Source: JANMDU01 sp031376455
Lineage (GTDB): Bacteria; Pseudomonadota; Gammaproteobacteria; Burkholderiales; Burkholderiaceae_C
Direction of reading: 5' to 3'
DNA: 64,000 nt
Assembly: GCA_031376455.1 (NCBI GenBank)
Contig: JANMDU010000003.1
Coordinates: 27,947-91,946 of the forward strand
Positions 41,240-49,769 of the stretch are shown piece after piece. The notes beneath the pieces are model-generated. The model saw only the letters and a list, made by a program, of their open reading frames with translations. It made no database searches and was not told the origin of the DNA. Both the position numbers and the translations under genes were made by a program. Positions within the stretch are counted from its first letter, which is position 1. Every line of letters starts with the position of its first letter.

Positions 41240-42478
41240 ATGAGCCAACTTCTCGTTACTCTTATCTCATCGGGCAGCGCCAGCGACGAGTTTGCCTATG
41301 CGCTGCTTTCGAGCGCCGGCGCGCTCACCTCGCATGGCAAGGCGTCGCCTGCTTTGCTGCCGCGTGCAGACACGGCGACGCTGATCGTGCCAGCGCAAGC
41401 TATTTCATGGCATTTGGCCTCCTTGCCAAAATTGCCACGCGGCAGTTCCGCACAAAAGACACAAGCTTTGCTTGCTGGCGTGCTGGAAGAGCAATTGCTC
41501 GATGACGCTGCGCACATGCATTTGGCGGCTTGCCCGACGCTTGTCCAAGACGGCAAAACTTGGGTGGCGGCCTGCGACAAAGCACTTGTGCAATCGGCCA
41601 TTGCGCAATTGCAAGCTGCGCGTGTGCCCCTCAATCGCATCGTGCCCGAGGTGTTTCCGAGTGATGCTGTGAGCTTGCATGCTTACGGCGCATCCGATGC
41701 GGCATCGCTGATCTATGCGGATGCGCAAGGCGTGCTGTGTCTGCCTCTGGCTCAAGCTGCTTTTTTGCCCAACTCGCCAGAGAACTTGGCGATCAGCGCA
41801 GAACCTGCCGTGGCCGCGCAAGCGGAGCAGGTATTAGGCAGCAGAGTGAATGTTTTGCAGGCCGCGCAATGGGCAGTGCTTGTCGCAGCAGCTGCGCAAG
41901 AGCGCGGTGTGGATTTGGCGCAAGGCGATTTGGCTGTATCGGGCGGCGGGCGGGCTTGGCAGCGCGTGACGGGCACGCTGCGCGAGATGCTCGCTGCGCC
42001 GGCATGGACGCCAGCGCGCTGGGGCTTGGCACTCTTGCTGCTTGCCAATGTGATCGGACTCAATGCTTGGAGTCACAAGCAAAACGCTGAGAGCCAAGCC
42101 AAGCGTGCGCAGATGAATCAATTGCTTTCGAGTAGTTTTCCGAATGTGAAAGTCATTGTCGATGCGCCGCTGCAAATGCAGCGCGAGACAGCTGCACTGG
42201 CTCAGGCGCAGGGGCAGCTCAGTGGACGAGGCTTCGAGAGTATTTATGGGCGTTTTTCCTCAGTTGCCGGCATGAATGCTGCGCCAAGCGCTATTGAATA
42301 TGTAGCAAACGAGGTTCAGCTTCGCGGCAGTGCGCTATCAGGTGCGCAACTCGATGCCTTGCTGCCACGATTTCAATACGCCGGCTTGGCCGTGCGCAGC
42401 GATGCGCAGGCTTTGATCATTTCGCATCGTGATTCAACTGCAGCCGCGAATCCTCCAGCGTTTGGAGGTAAGCCATGA
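41240..42478 (+). CDS. gspL: Type II secretion protein GspL
   Basis: 412 aa. The cytoplasmic actin-like half (1-255) is followed by a membrane helix (WGLALLLLANVIGLNAW, ~261-277) and a periplasmic ferredoxin-like domain. GspL recruits the ATPase GspE and pairs with GspM. Residues 343-356 (AGMNAAPSAIEYVA) are encoded by an in-frame R1 repeat in the periplasmic domain. Its stop overlaps gspM by four bases. Confidence 0.88.
   Translation: MSQLLVTLISSGSASDEFAYALLSSAGALTSHGKASPALLPRADTATLIVPAQAISWHLASLPKLPRGSSAQKTQALLAGVLEEQLLDDAAHMHLAACPTLVQDGKTWVAACDKALVQSAIAQLQAARVPLNRIVPEVFPSDAVSLHAYGASDAASLIYADAQGVLCLPLAQAAFLPNSPENLAISAEPAVAAQAEQVLGSRVNVLQAAQWAVLVAAAAQERGVDLAQGDLAVSGGGRAWQRVTGTLREMLAAPAWTPARWGLALLLLANVIGLNAWSHKQNAESQAKRAQMNQLLSSSFPNVKVIVDAPLQMQRETAALAQAQGQLSGRGFESIYGRFSSVAGMNAAPSAIEYVANEVQLRGSALSGAQLDALLPRFQYAGLAVRSDAQALIISHRDSTAAANPPAFGGKP
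42265..42306 (+). repeat. R1 repeat inside gspL, in frame
   Basis: TTGCCGGCATGAATGCTGCG followed by CCAAGCGCTATTGAATATGT is a diverged R1 without its left tail, encoding AGMNAAPSAIEYVA. Confidence 0.75.
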
Positions 42479-43020
42479 GCGCTACAAAAAACATGGGGCT
42501 CGTCGATGCACTCAATGCGAAATGGGCAGCGCTTGCTTCGCGCGAGCGCATGCTGGTGGGCAGCGCAATCGCCTTGGTCGCAGCAGCTGCTCTGTGGTGG
42601 ATCGGTATCTCGCCTGCATTGACGCAGCTGCGCCAAGCGCAAGCCGCAGCGCCTGCGTTGGATGCGCAATTGCAGTTGATGCGTTCGCAAGCAGCGCAGG
42701 CTACAGCGCTCAAAGCGCAGCGCTTGCTCGGCTACGATGAGTCGCTGCGAAGCCTAGAAAGCACCGTAAAGGCGGCAGGCGCGGTGGCAACGTTAGCGGT
42801 GAGCGATGCGCGAGCCAGCATCACGCTGCGCGGCATCAATGGCGATGCCTTGGCGCAAATGCTCGCGCAGCTCAGATCGAATGCGCGGCTTGTGCCCAGC
42901 GAGCTGCGCTTGAAGCAGGCGGCAACTTCTGCTGCGCCCAATGCTCTAAACATTGTGAATTCAACGCCAGCCTCAACGACATGGGACGGCACGATGGTGC
43001 TTAGCCTGCCTTCCCGCTGA
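42475..43020 (+). CDS. gspM: Type II secretion protein GspM
   Basis: 181 aa. A short cytoplasmic stretch, a membrane helix (RMLVGSAIALVAAAALWWIG, ~25-44), then a coiled-coil and small periplasmic domain. The WxxxxxRERxL-type start (AKWAALASRERMLVGSA) is the GspM mark. GspM stabilises GspL in the inner-membrane platform. It is coupled to gspL by overlap. Confidence 0.88.
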   Translation: MSATKNMGLVDALNAKWAALASRERMLVGSAIALVAAAALWWIGISPALTQLRQAQAAAPALDAQLQLMRSQAAQATALKAQRLLGYDESLRSLESTVKAAGAVATLAVSDARASITLRGINGDALAQMLAQLRSNARLVPSELRLKQAATSAAPNALNIVNSTPASTTWDGTMVLSLPSR

Positions 43021-43051
43021 TCGCATTGGATCTACCGCATCGAAACACCGC

Positions 43052-43879
43052 ATGAAAAGCACCCGCATCCAAGCCACTCAACCACGCCTTGCAGCGGCTG
43101 TTTCAGCGCCGTGGCGCACGGCTGCGCTGGCGGCTTGTCTGGGCGCCAGTGTGGGTGCTTTGGGTGCGCTGATCGTCTTCGCGCCGGCTGCTTGGCTTGC
43201 GCGCGGCGTGCAAGAGGCGACTCGCGGTCATGTAGTGCTGGCTGATCCTCAAGGCTCAGTCTGGAGTGGCTCAGCGCAATTGCTACTCACGGGCGGCGCG
43301 GGCTCAACGGACGCGGCCAGCCTGCCTGGGCGCATCGATTGGCGTCTGCGTCCGAGCCTGGGTGGTGTGAATGTAGCTTTGAATTTGCCGTGCTGCGCCG
43401 CTGCGCCCGTGCAACTCGCGCTCAAGCCCGGCTGGTCACAAAATGCGCTGGACATCGGCCCCGCGCGAATCAATCTGCCCGCGCCGTGGCTCTCTGGCTT
43501 AGGTGCGCCTTGGAACACGCTGGATCCCCAAGGCCAGCTCAGCTTGAACACGCAAGCACTGCAAGTGCAAGCCATCGCAGGCCGCGCGCGGTTGGAAGGT
43601 CAGATCACGCTCGACATGATCGGTATGTCTTCGCGGCTTTCTACGCTCGTCCCGCTGGGCGACTATCGCCTCAACATCAATGGCGGCGATGTGCCGACTA
43701 TTGGCTTGCAAACCCTGCAAGGCGCATTGCAACTCTCCGGCTCTGGCCAATTTGTCGGCTCTCGCATCCGCTTCACGGGCGAGGCCAGCGCTTCGCCTGA
43801 GCAGCAAGATGCGCTATCCAATGTGCTCAACATCATTGGCCGCCGGCAAGGCACCAAATCTATCATCTCCTTAGGTTGA
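43052..43879 (+). CDS. gspN: Type II secretion protein GspN
   Basis: 275 aa with one N-terminal membrane helix (LAACLGASVGALGALIVFAP). The periplasmic body includes VWSGSAQLLLTGG and INGGDVPTIGLQTLQGALQL-like beta sequence. GspN is found in some type II systems only and is of unclear role. It sits between gspM and gspD, three bases before the latter. Confidence 0.85.
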   Translation: MKSTRIQATQPRLAAAVSAPWRTAALAACLGASVGALGALIVFAPAAWLARGVQEATRGHVVLADPQGSVWSGSAQLLLTGGAGSTDAASLPGRIDWRLRPSLGGVNVALNLPCCAAAPVQLALKPGWSQNALDIGPARINLPAPWLSGLGAPWNTLDPQGQLSLNTQALQVQAIAGRARLEGQITLDMIGMSSRLSTLVPLGDYRLNINGGDVPTIGLQTLQGALQLSGSGQFVGSRIRFTGEASASPEQQDALSNVLNIIGRRQGTKSIISLG

Positions 43880-43882
43880 TTT

Positions 43883-46066
43883 ATGAATACCCAAAGCTCG
43901 CTTTTCCATGGCTTCACTCCTATTTCAATAGCATGTCGCGCAGTATTCATGCCGGCTATCAGTGCTTTTTTACTGATAAATGCGTTCGCCGTGTCTGCGC
44001 AGACACCGCCTGCCGCAGCCACTGTTGCGCCAGCCGCCCCCGGCGCGACGCGCAGCGCCCAAGGTATCAAGCTCGATTTCGTCAACGCTGAGATCGCGGA
44101 AGTCGCTAAGACATTTGGCGTGATCATGAATCGCAACATCGTGGTCGATCCGCGCGTCAAAGGCCAGATGAATTTGACGACGGATCGCTCTGTGTCCGTG
44201 GCCTCGGCTTACAACCAATTCCTCGCTTCGCTGCGTTTGCAAGGCTTCACCGTGGTCGAAGCAGCAGGCATTTACAAAGTCGTGCCGGAAGCAGAAGCCA
44301 AGCTGCAAGGCGGTGCGGTGAATGCGGGGGAAGTGCGCGCCGGCGGCAACACCAACGTCATTCTCACGCAAATTTTTCGCTTGAATCATGAGAACGCCAA
44401 CAACCTCGTCGCTATCCTGCGCCCGCTCATCAGCCCGAACAACACAATCAACGTCAACCCGGGCAACAACTCGCTCATCATCACGGATTACGCCGACAAC
44501 TTGCAGCGCATTGCGAAAATCGTGGCTGCACTGGATATCAGCAACGCCACGGATTTAGAAATTTTCCCTTTGAAGTATGCAGTAGCCTCCGATCTCGTTC
44601 CCTTGCTGATTCGCCTGAGCGAATCGGGCGGCGGCGGCGCGGCGGCGGGTGGGCAAGCCGACACCTCGTTTAAAACGAGCATCTTGGCTGAATCGCGCAG
44701 CAATGCTGTGATCGTGCGTGCGGCCAATCCAGCGCGCGTCAATCTGATCAAGTCGCTCATCGACAAGCTCGATCAGCCGCCTTTGCGTACTGTCAATGGC
44801 GATGCAGGCAACATTTATGTGGTGTATCTGAAAAATGCCGATGCTGTGAAGCTGGCCGCCACACTGCGCGCCGCGATCAGCGCCGATGGCGGCGGCGCGA
44901 GTGCCTCGCCTGCAGCGCGCACCGCAGCCGCGCCCGGTGGCGCAGCCGCAGCGCCCGTGACTGGTTCAGCCCAGCCTTCTACAGGCGGCCAAATCCAAGC
45001 TGACCCTGCAACGAATGCGCTCATCATCACTGCGCCTGAGCCGCAGTATCGGCAAATGCGCGCCGTGATTGATAAGCTCGATCAGCGCAGAGCACAGGTG
45101 TTGGTCGAAGTGTTGATTGCGCAGGTCAGCAGCAAGCGAGCGGCGGAATTTGGCATTCAGTGGCAGACGGGTCTGGGCAAAGCAGGTAATTCTGTGTTGG
45201 GCGGGATCGGTACGAATTTCGGCACGACGGGCAACATCATTGGCTTGGCCGCATCGAGAGACGCAGCCGGCCTAGCAGCCGCAGGACTTGGCAAAGGCCT
45301 TAACTTCGGCCTCGCCATCAGAACCAATGGCGTATACGTTTTGGGGGCACTCGCTAAATTTTTAGAAGACAACAATGAAGGCAATATTTTGTCGTCGCCC
45401 AACTTGCTGACCTTGGATAACGAAGAAGCAAAAATTGTGGTCGGGCGCAATGTGCCTTTCGTCACCGGCCAATTCACCAACACGGGCGCAAGCGGTGGCG
45501 GCGCGACCAATCCTTTCCAAACGATTGAGCGCAAAGACGTGGGTTTGACGCTACGCATCAAGCCGCAAATCAGCGAAGACGGACAAGTTCGCTTGCAAGT
45601 CTTCCAAGAAAATTCTGGCATTGAAGGCGACACCTCCAGCAACGCAAACGGACCAACCACAACCAAGCAATCGATTGAAACCAATATCATTGTCGAAGAT
45701 GGCGGCATCTTGGTGCTCGGCGGTTTGGCCGAAGACAGCTTCAGCAACGGTGCGCAAAAAGTGCCTGGCCTTGGCGATATCCCGCTCTTTGGTAACCTGT
45801 TCAAAAGTGAGAGCCGTACACGCGATAAACGCCAGCTGATGCTTTTCCTGCGCCCTGTGATCGTGCGCGATGCGAGCAGCACGCAATCGCTCTCGCTTGA
45901 TCGTTACGAACTCATGCGCTCCGGTCAAAAAGATGTGCAGCCCGCGCCAAGCAGCGTTTTAGGTAGCATTAGCGAAGCGCCTGTGTTGCCACCGCAGCAG
46001 CCCTCGGGCACAGCCGGCAAATCGCCTGCGCCACTGGTTGCGCCTGCGATCAGAGCAAAGCCCTAA
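43883..46066 (+). CDS. gspD: Type II secretion outer-membrane secretin GspD
   Basis: 727 aa. The N0 domain starts at IKLDFVNAEIAEVAKTFGVI; N1-N3 follow (LRPLISPNNTINVNPGNNSL is N1/N2). The secretin core has VPFVTGQFTNTGAS, a glycine-rich gate, and the signature VPGLGDIPLFGNLFKSESR near 630. It forms the gated channel for folded exoproteins. The export signal is unusual: PISIACRAVFMPAISAFLLI is encoded by an R1 repeat in reverse orientation, cleavage probably after VSAQ. The Ala/Pro tail is about 30 residues. Confidence 0.95.
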   Translation: MNTQSSLFHGFTPISIACRAVFMPAISAFLLINAFAVSAQTPPAAATVAPAAPGATRSAQGIKLDFVNAEIAEVAKTFGVIMNRNIVVDPRVKGQMNLTTDRSVSVASAYNQFLASLRLQGFTVVEAAGIYKVVPEAEAKLQGGAVNAGEVRAGGNTNVILTQIFRLNHENANNLVAILRPLISPNNTINVNPGNNSLIITDYADNLQRIAKIVAALDISNATDLEIFPLKYAVASDLVPLLIRLSESGGGGAAAGGQADTSFKTSILAESRSNAVIVRAANPARVNLIKSLIDKLDQPPLRTVNGDAGNIYVVYLKNADAVKLAATLRAAISADGGGASASPAARTAAAPGGAAAAPVTGSAQPSTGGQIQADPATNALIITAPEPQYRQMRAVIDKLDQRRAQVLVEVLIAQVSSKRAAEFGIQWQTGLGKAGNSVLGGIGTNFGTTGNIIGLAASRDAAGLAAAGLGKGLNFGLAIRTNGVYVLGALAKFLEDNNEGNILSSPNLLTLDNEEAKIVVGRNVPFVTGQFTNTGASGGGATNPFQTIERKDVGLTLRIKPQISEDGQVRLQVFQENSGIEGDTSSNANGPTTTKQSIETNIIVEDGGILVLGGLAEDSFSNGAQKVPGLGDIPLFGNLFKSESRTRDKRQLMLFLRPVIVRDASSTQSLSLDRYELMRSGQKDVQPAPSSVLGSISEAPVLPPQQPSGTAGKSPAPLVAPAIRAKP
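43919..43972 (-). repeat. R1 repeat in the gspD signal-peptide region, in frame
   Basis: The complement has AAAAAAGCACTGATAGCCGG and ATACTGCGCGACATGCTATT, an R1 copy read in the reverse direction by gspD. It encodes SIACRAVFMPAISAF. Confidence 0.8.
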
Positions 46067-46078
46067 ACATAACCATAC

Positions 46079-47530
46079 ATGAGATCAATCGTGATGGCGC
46101 GCTATCCTTTGCCTTACACCTTTGCCCGCAGCAATCAAGTTTTGCTGGAGAGCGATGAAAGTGGCCTGACACTCTTGATGTCAGATGCCACGCCGCGCTC
46201 TGCCATTGCAGAAATTATGCGAAAACACGGCTTTGCCGGCATCCATACTGCGCAAAGTGCTATAAAAAAGATAGCGACTGATGCCTTGATCCAACGCATC
46301 AGTGCGGCCTATGCACAAGGCGAATCAAGCGCGGCCAGCGTGGTGAGCGAGGTGCAAGGCGATGCGGATCTTTCGCGCATCATGCAAGAGCTCCCTGCGA
46401 TTGAAGATTTGCTAGAAAACCAAGACGATGCACCGATCATCCGCATGCTCAATGCCTTGCTCACGCAAGCTGCGAGAGATGGCGCGAGCGATATTCATAT
46501 TGAGCCTTATGAGCGCACATCGAGCGTGCGCTTTCGGGTCGACGGCACACTGCGCGAGGTCGTTCAGCCCAATCGCGCTTTGCATGCTGCGCTGATCTCG
46601 CGTCTAAAAATCATGGCTGAGCTGGATATTGCTGAGAAGCGCTTGCCGCAAGATGGCCGCATTAGCTTGCGCATCGGTACGCGCGCGATGGATGTGCGCG
46701 TCTCGACACTGCCTTCAGCGCACGGCGAGCGAGCTGTGTTGCGCTTGCTTGATAAATCGGCCGGTAAGCTCACGCTGGGTGCAGTGGGCATGCAGGGCAC
46801 GGTGCTCTCTGAGTTTGAACATCTCATCACGCAGCCGCACGGTATTATTTTGGTGACTGGCCCTACAGGCTCGGGCAAAACCACCACACTGTATGCCGCG
46901 CTTTCAAAGTTAGATGCGGCCAGTACCAATATCATGACTGTGGAAGACCCGATTGAATATGAGCTGAGTGGCATCGGCCAGACGCAAGTGAACGCGAAGA
47001 TTGATTTGACGTTTGCGAAAGCTCTGCGCGCCATCCTGCGACAAGACCCCGATGTGTTCATGATCGTCGAGATTAGAGATTTTGAGACCGCACAAATCGC
47101 GATTCAAGACTCTCTTACTGGCCATCTCGTGCTCGCTACGCTTCACACCAACGATGCCAGCAGCGCCGTAACGCGCCTCACAGACATGGGCGTTGAGCCC
47201 TTCTTACTGAGCTCATCGCTGCTCGGTGTGCTGGCTCAGCGTTTGGTACGACGTTATTGCTCTGTGTGCCACGAGAACGTGAACGGCGCCTGGCAGGCGC
47301 GGGGCTGTGATGCCTGCGGCCACACCGGTTACCAAGGCCGCACAGGCATTTTTGAACTACTGCAAGTTGATGATGAGATGCGTGCTTTGATCCACAATAA
47401 ATCTGCCGAAGCCAACGTCCGCAGCGCAGCACTTGCAGGCGGCATGCAACTCATGAAGACCGATGGCGAGCGCTTAGTGCAAAGCGGCATCACAAGCCTC
47501 GAAGAAGTTGTTCGCGTGACGCGAGACTAG
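46079..47530 (+). CDS. gspE: Type II secretion ATPase GspE, with altered Walker B
   Basis: 483 aa (ATG at 46094 also possible). Walker A GPTGSGKTT at 261-269, Asp box VEDPIEYEL, His box LVLATLHTNDA, and a tetracysteine zinc site C394/C397/C410/C413. Walker B reads MIVEIRD, where the family has MVGEIRD: Val330 replaces the usual glycine before the catalytic glutamate. Residues 53-62 (AGIHTAQSAI), in the N-terminal domain, are encoded by an R1 repeat. GspE powers pseudopilus assembly from the cytoplasmic side of GspL. Confidence 0.95.
   Translation: MRSIVMARYPLPYTFARSNQVLLESDESGLTLLMSDATPRSAIAEIMRKHGFAGIHTAQSAIKKIATDALIQRISAAYAQGESSAASVVSEVQGDADLSRIMQELPAIEDLLENQDDAPIIRMLNALLTQAARDGASDIHIEPYERTSSVRFRVDGTLREVVQPNRALHAALISRLKIMAELDIAEKRLPQDGRISLRIGTRAMDVRVSTLPSAHGERAVLRLLDKSAGKLTLGAVGMQGTVLSEFEHLITQPHGIILVTGPTGSGKTTTLYAALSKLDAASTNIMTVEDPIEYELSGIGQTQVNAKIDLTFAKALRAILRQDPDVFMIVEIRDFETAQIAIQDSLTGHLVLATLHTNDASSAVTRLTDMGVEPFLLSSSLLGVLAQRLVRRYCSVCHENVNGAWQARGCDACGHTGYQGRTGIFELLQVDDEMRALIHNKSAEANVRSAALAGGMQLMKTDGERLVQSGITSLEEVVRVTRD
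46232..46276 (+). repeat. R1 repeat inside gspE, in frame
   Basis: TTTGCCGGCATCCATACTGC followed by GCAAAGTGCTATAAAAAAGA encodes FAGIHTAQSAIKKIA, near the N terminus and away from the ATPase core. Confidence 0.82.
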
Positions 47531-47540
47531 CCATTCAAAT

Positions 47541-48779
47541 ATGCCCGCCTACCAATTTGAAGCGCTCGATGCGCAAGGCAATTCGCGCAAAGGCGTGATC
47601 GAGGCTGACACGGTAAAAACAGCGCGGGCGATGCTGCGCACGCAAGCGCTGGTGCCGATGGAAGTCACCGCCATCATGGGGCAGGGCGCAGTCTCTGATG
47701 GCGCAGCAAAAAGCTGGGGGCAAATCAATCTGTGGGGTGGACGCGTGTTCTCCAGCCCGATGCTCTGCGTGTGGACGCGCCAGATGGCAGGCTTGTTATC
47801 TGCGGGATTGCCTTTGGAGCGCGCGCTCACTGCTTTGAGTGAAGAAGCGGAAGACGACAAGCAGCGAAACATCATCGCTGCGCTGCGCTCTGAAGTGAAT
47901 GCGGGCGCAAGCTTTGCCAAAGCGCTGAGTCAACACCCGCGCGAGTTCAACGAGATTTACCGCGCCGTGGTGAGCGCAGGCGAGGCCTCAGGCCATCTTG
48001 ATACTGTGCTGGAGAAGCTGGCCGATGATTTGGAAGAGAGCCAAGCGCTCAAGGCCAAGCTGATTGGCGCATCGCTGTATCCCGCCATCGTCACGCTGGT
48101 GGCGATCATTATTGTGATCTTCTTAGTGACCTATGTGGTGCCGCAAGTCGCTGGTGTGTTTGCAGGCAGCAAAAAAGCCTTGCCGCTGCTGACCACGATC
48201 ATGCTGGGCATCTCTGCATTTGTGCGCGGCTATGGCATTTACATGCTGGCTGCTCTGATTTTGATAGCTGGCAGCGCAATCTATCTCAGATCAATCGACA
48301 CATTTCGCTTAAAAATGGATGCCGCATGGCTGCGTATGCCGGTGGTGGGCAAGCTGGCCAAAGGATTCAATGCGGCTCGCTTTGCATCCACTTTAGGCAT
48401 GCTCGCCGGTGCGGGCGTGCCGATTTTGAAGGCCCTGCAAGCCGCTGCTGAAACCTTAAATAACCGTGCTATGCGAGCCGATGCACTCGATGCGCTAGCC
48501 CTCGTGCGTGAAGGCGCTCCGCTGGCCAGTGCCATGCAACAAAAGAAAAACTTTCCCGGCTTGATCGCCATGTTTGCTCGATTGGGCGAGCAAACTGGCA
48601 AGCTGCCCGAGATGCTACAACGCGCGGCCAAACAGCTCTCCGGGGAAGTGCAGCGCAAAGCGATTGCGCTGGCCACTATTCTTGAGCCGCTGCTCATCGT
48701 TGTGATGGGTGTGGTGGTGCTGCTCATCGTTTTGGCTGTGTTGATGCCTATCATTCAGCTCAATCAATTGGTCAAGTAA
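47541..48779 (+). CDS. gspF: Type II secretion inner-membrane platform protein GspF
   Basis: 412 aa. It starts MPAYQFEALDAQGNSRKGVI, has two related domains (~70-195 and 275-400, each with an F-x-R-Q/LG-type start, here WTRQMAGLLSAGLPLERAL and FASTLGMLAGAGVPILKAL), and three membrane helices, the last being LLIVVMGVVVLLIVLAVLMP. It is the platform around which GspE turns. It ends directly against the nucleotidase gene (stop and ATG adjacent). Confidence 0.95.
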   Translation: MPAYQFEALDAQGNSRKGVIEADTVKTARAMLRTQALVPMEVTAIMGQGAVSDGAAKSWGQINLWGGRVFSSPMLCVWTRQMAGLLSAGLPLERALTALSEEAEDDKQRNIIAALRSEVNAGASFAKALSQHPREFNEIYRAVVSAGEASGHLDTVLEKLADDLEESQALKAKLIGASLYPAIVTLVAIIIVIFLVTYVVPQVAGVFAGSKKALPLLTTIMLGISAFVRGYGIYMLAALILIAGSAIYLRSIDTFRLKMDAAWLRMPVVGKLAKGFNAARFASTLGMLAGAGVPILKALQAAAETLNNRAMRADALDALALVREGAPLASAMQQKKNFPGLIAMFARLGEQTGKLPEMLQRAAKQLSGEVQRKAIALATILEPLLIVVMGVVVLLIVLAVLMPIIQLNQLVK

Positions 48780-49676
48780 ATGGCACCCACACTTCAAGGC
48801 AAACTCGTCGTCGCGATCTCGTCGCGCGCCCTCTTCGATTTCGAAGAAGAAAATTCCGTGTTTGAAGAATCCGCGGACAAAGCCTACATGGCCATGCAAA
48901 TGGATCGCATTGACAGACCAGCTAAGCCCGGCGTGGCTTTTTCGCTGGTGAAAAAATTGCTTGCTTTCAACAGCGAGGCTGCGCAAAAAGTGGAAGTCGT
49001 CATCCTCTCACGCAACGATCCCGTGAGCGGTCTGCGCGTGATGAAGAGTGCTGAGCATTACAAGCTGCAAATCGCACGTTGCACGTTTACGCGCGGCGAG
49101 CCACCTTGGCGTTATTTGCGGCCGCTCAAAGCGAATTTGTTTCTTTCTGCCAAAAGCGAAGACGTGCGATCAGCGCTGTCGAATGGCTTTCCTGCTGCGA
49201 CAGTTGCTACGCGTTCTGCAAAAGCCAGCGATTTGCATCCGCATGAAGTGCGCATCGCATTCGACGGCGATGCCGTGCTGTTCTCCGACGAAGCTGAGCG
49301 TGTGTACGCGAAAGGCGGCTTGGATAAATTCATTAAAAATGAAGTGAAAAAGGCCGAGCAACCACTGCCACCCGGCCCGTTCAAGCCATTGCTAGAAGCC
49401 TTGCATCGTCTGCAAAGCGAGGGCACTGCCAATATCAGCATCCGCACAGCCTTGGTCACGGCACGCAGCGCGCCTGCGCACGAGCGTGCGATCCGCACCC
49501 TGATGGCTTGGAACATCACGGTCGATGAAGCGATGTTTTTAGGCGGACTGGAGAAGGGTGAGTTTTTGAAAGAATTCGAACCCGATTTCTTCTTCGACGA
49601 TCAAACAGGGCATGTCGAGTCTGCGGCGGATCATGTGCCGGCGGGGCATGTGGAATCGGGTGTTCGCAACGTCTGA
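48780..49676 (+). CDS. Cytosolic 5'-nucleotidase I-like protein (PF06189 type)
   Basis: 298 aa. Motifs that I associate with bacterial cN-I homologues: VAISSRALFDFEEENSVFEE, PGVAFSLVKKLLAFN, VEVVILSRNDPVSGLRVMKS, RIAFDGDAVLFSDEAERVY and FFFDDQTGHVE, a HAD-like phosphatase core. The expected reaction is dephosphorylation of nucleoside monophosphates. It starts at the base after the gspF stop, so it is probably co-transcribed with the secretion genes, although no functional link is evident. Confidence 0.82.
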   Translation: MAPTLQGKLVVAISSRALFDFEEENSVFEESADKAYMAMQMDRIDRPAKPGVAFSLVKKLLAFNSEAAQKVEVVILSRNDPVSGLRVMKSAEHYKLQIARCTFTRGEPPWRYLRPLKANLFLSAKSEDVRSALSNGFPAATVATRSAKASDLHPHEVRIAFDGDAVLFSDEAERVYAKGGLDKFIKNEVKKAEQPLPPGPFKPLLEALHRLQSEGTANISIRTALVTARSAPAHERAIRTLMAWNITVDEAMFLGGLEKGEFLKEFEPDFFFDDQTGHVESAADHVPAGHVESGVRNV

Positions 49677-49769
49677 GGACGCCAGTCGTCCGAACGACAA
49701 ACTGCTGTAAACCCCATCCCGGCGCAATTTTTGCTCTGATAGCATCACTGTCTTGCCAGAAGTACATCA

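Noticed and set aside
45157..45882. 241-codon open frame antisense to gspD
   Set aside because: It opposes the conserved secretin core; its Ser/Pro/Leu-rich sequence has no recognisable domain.
48240..48290. Possible R1 remnant in gspF
   Set aside because: Only a short TTTTGATAGCTGGCAGCGC stretch is similar, and the encoded residues suit a normal membrane helix.
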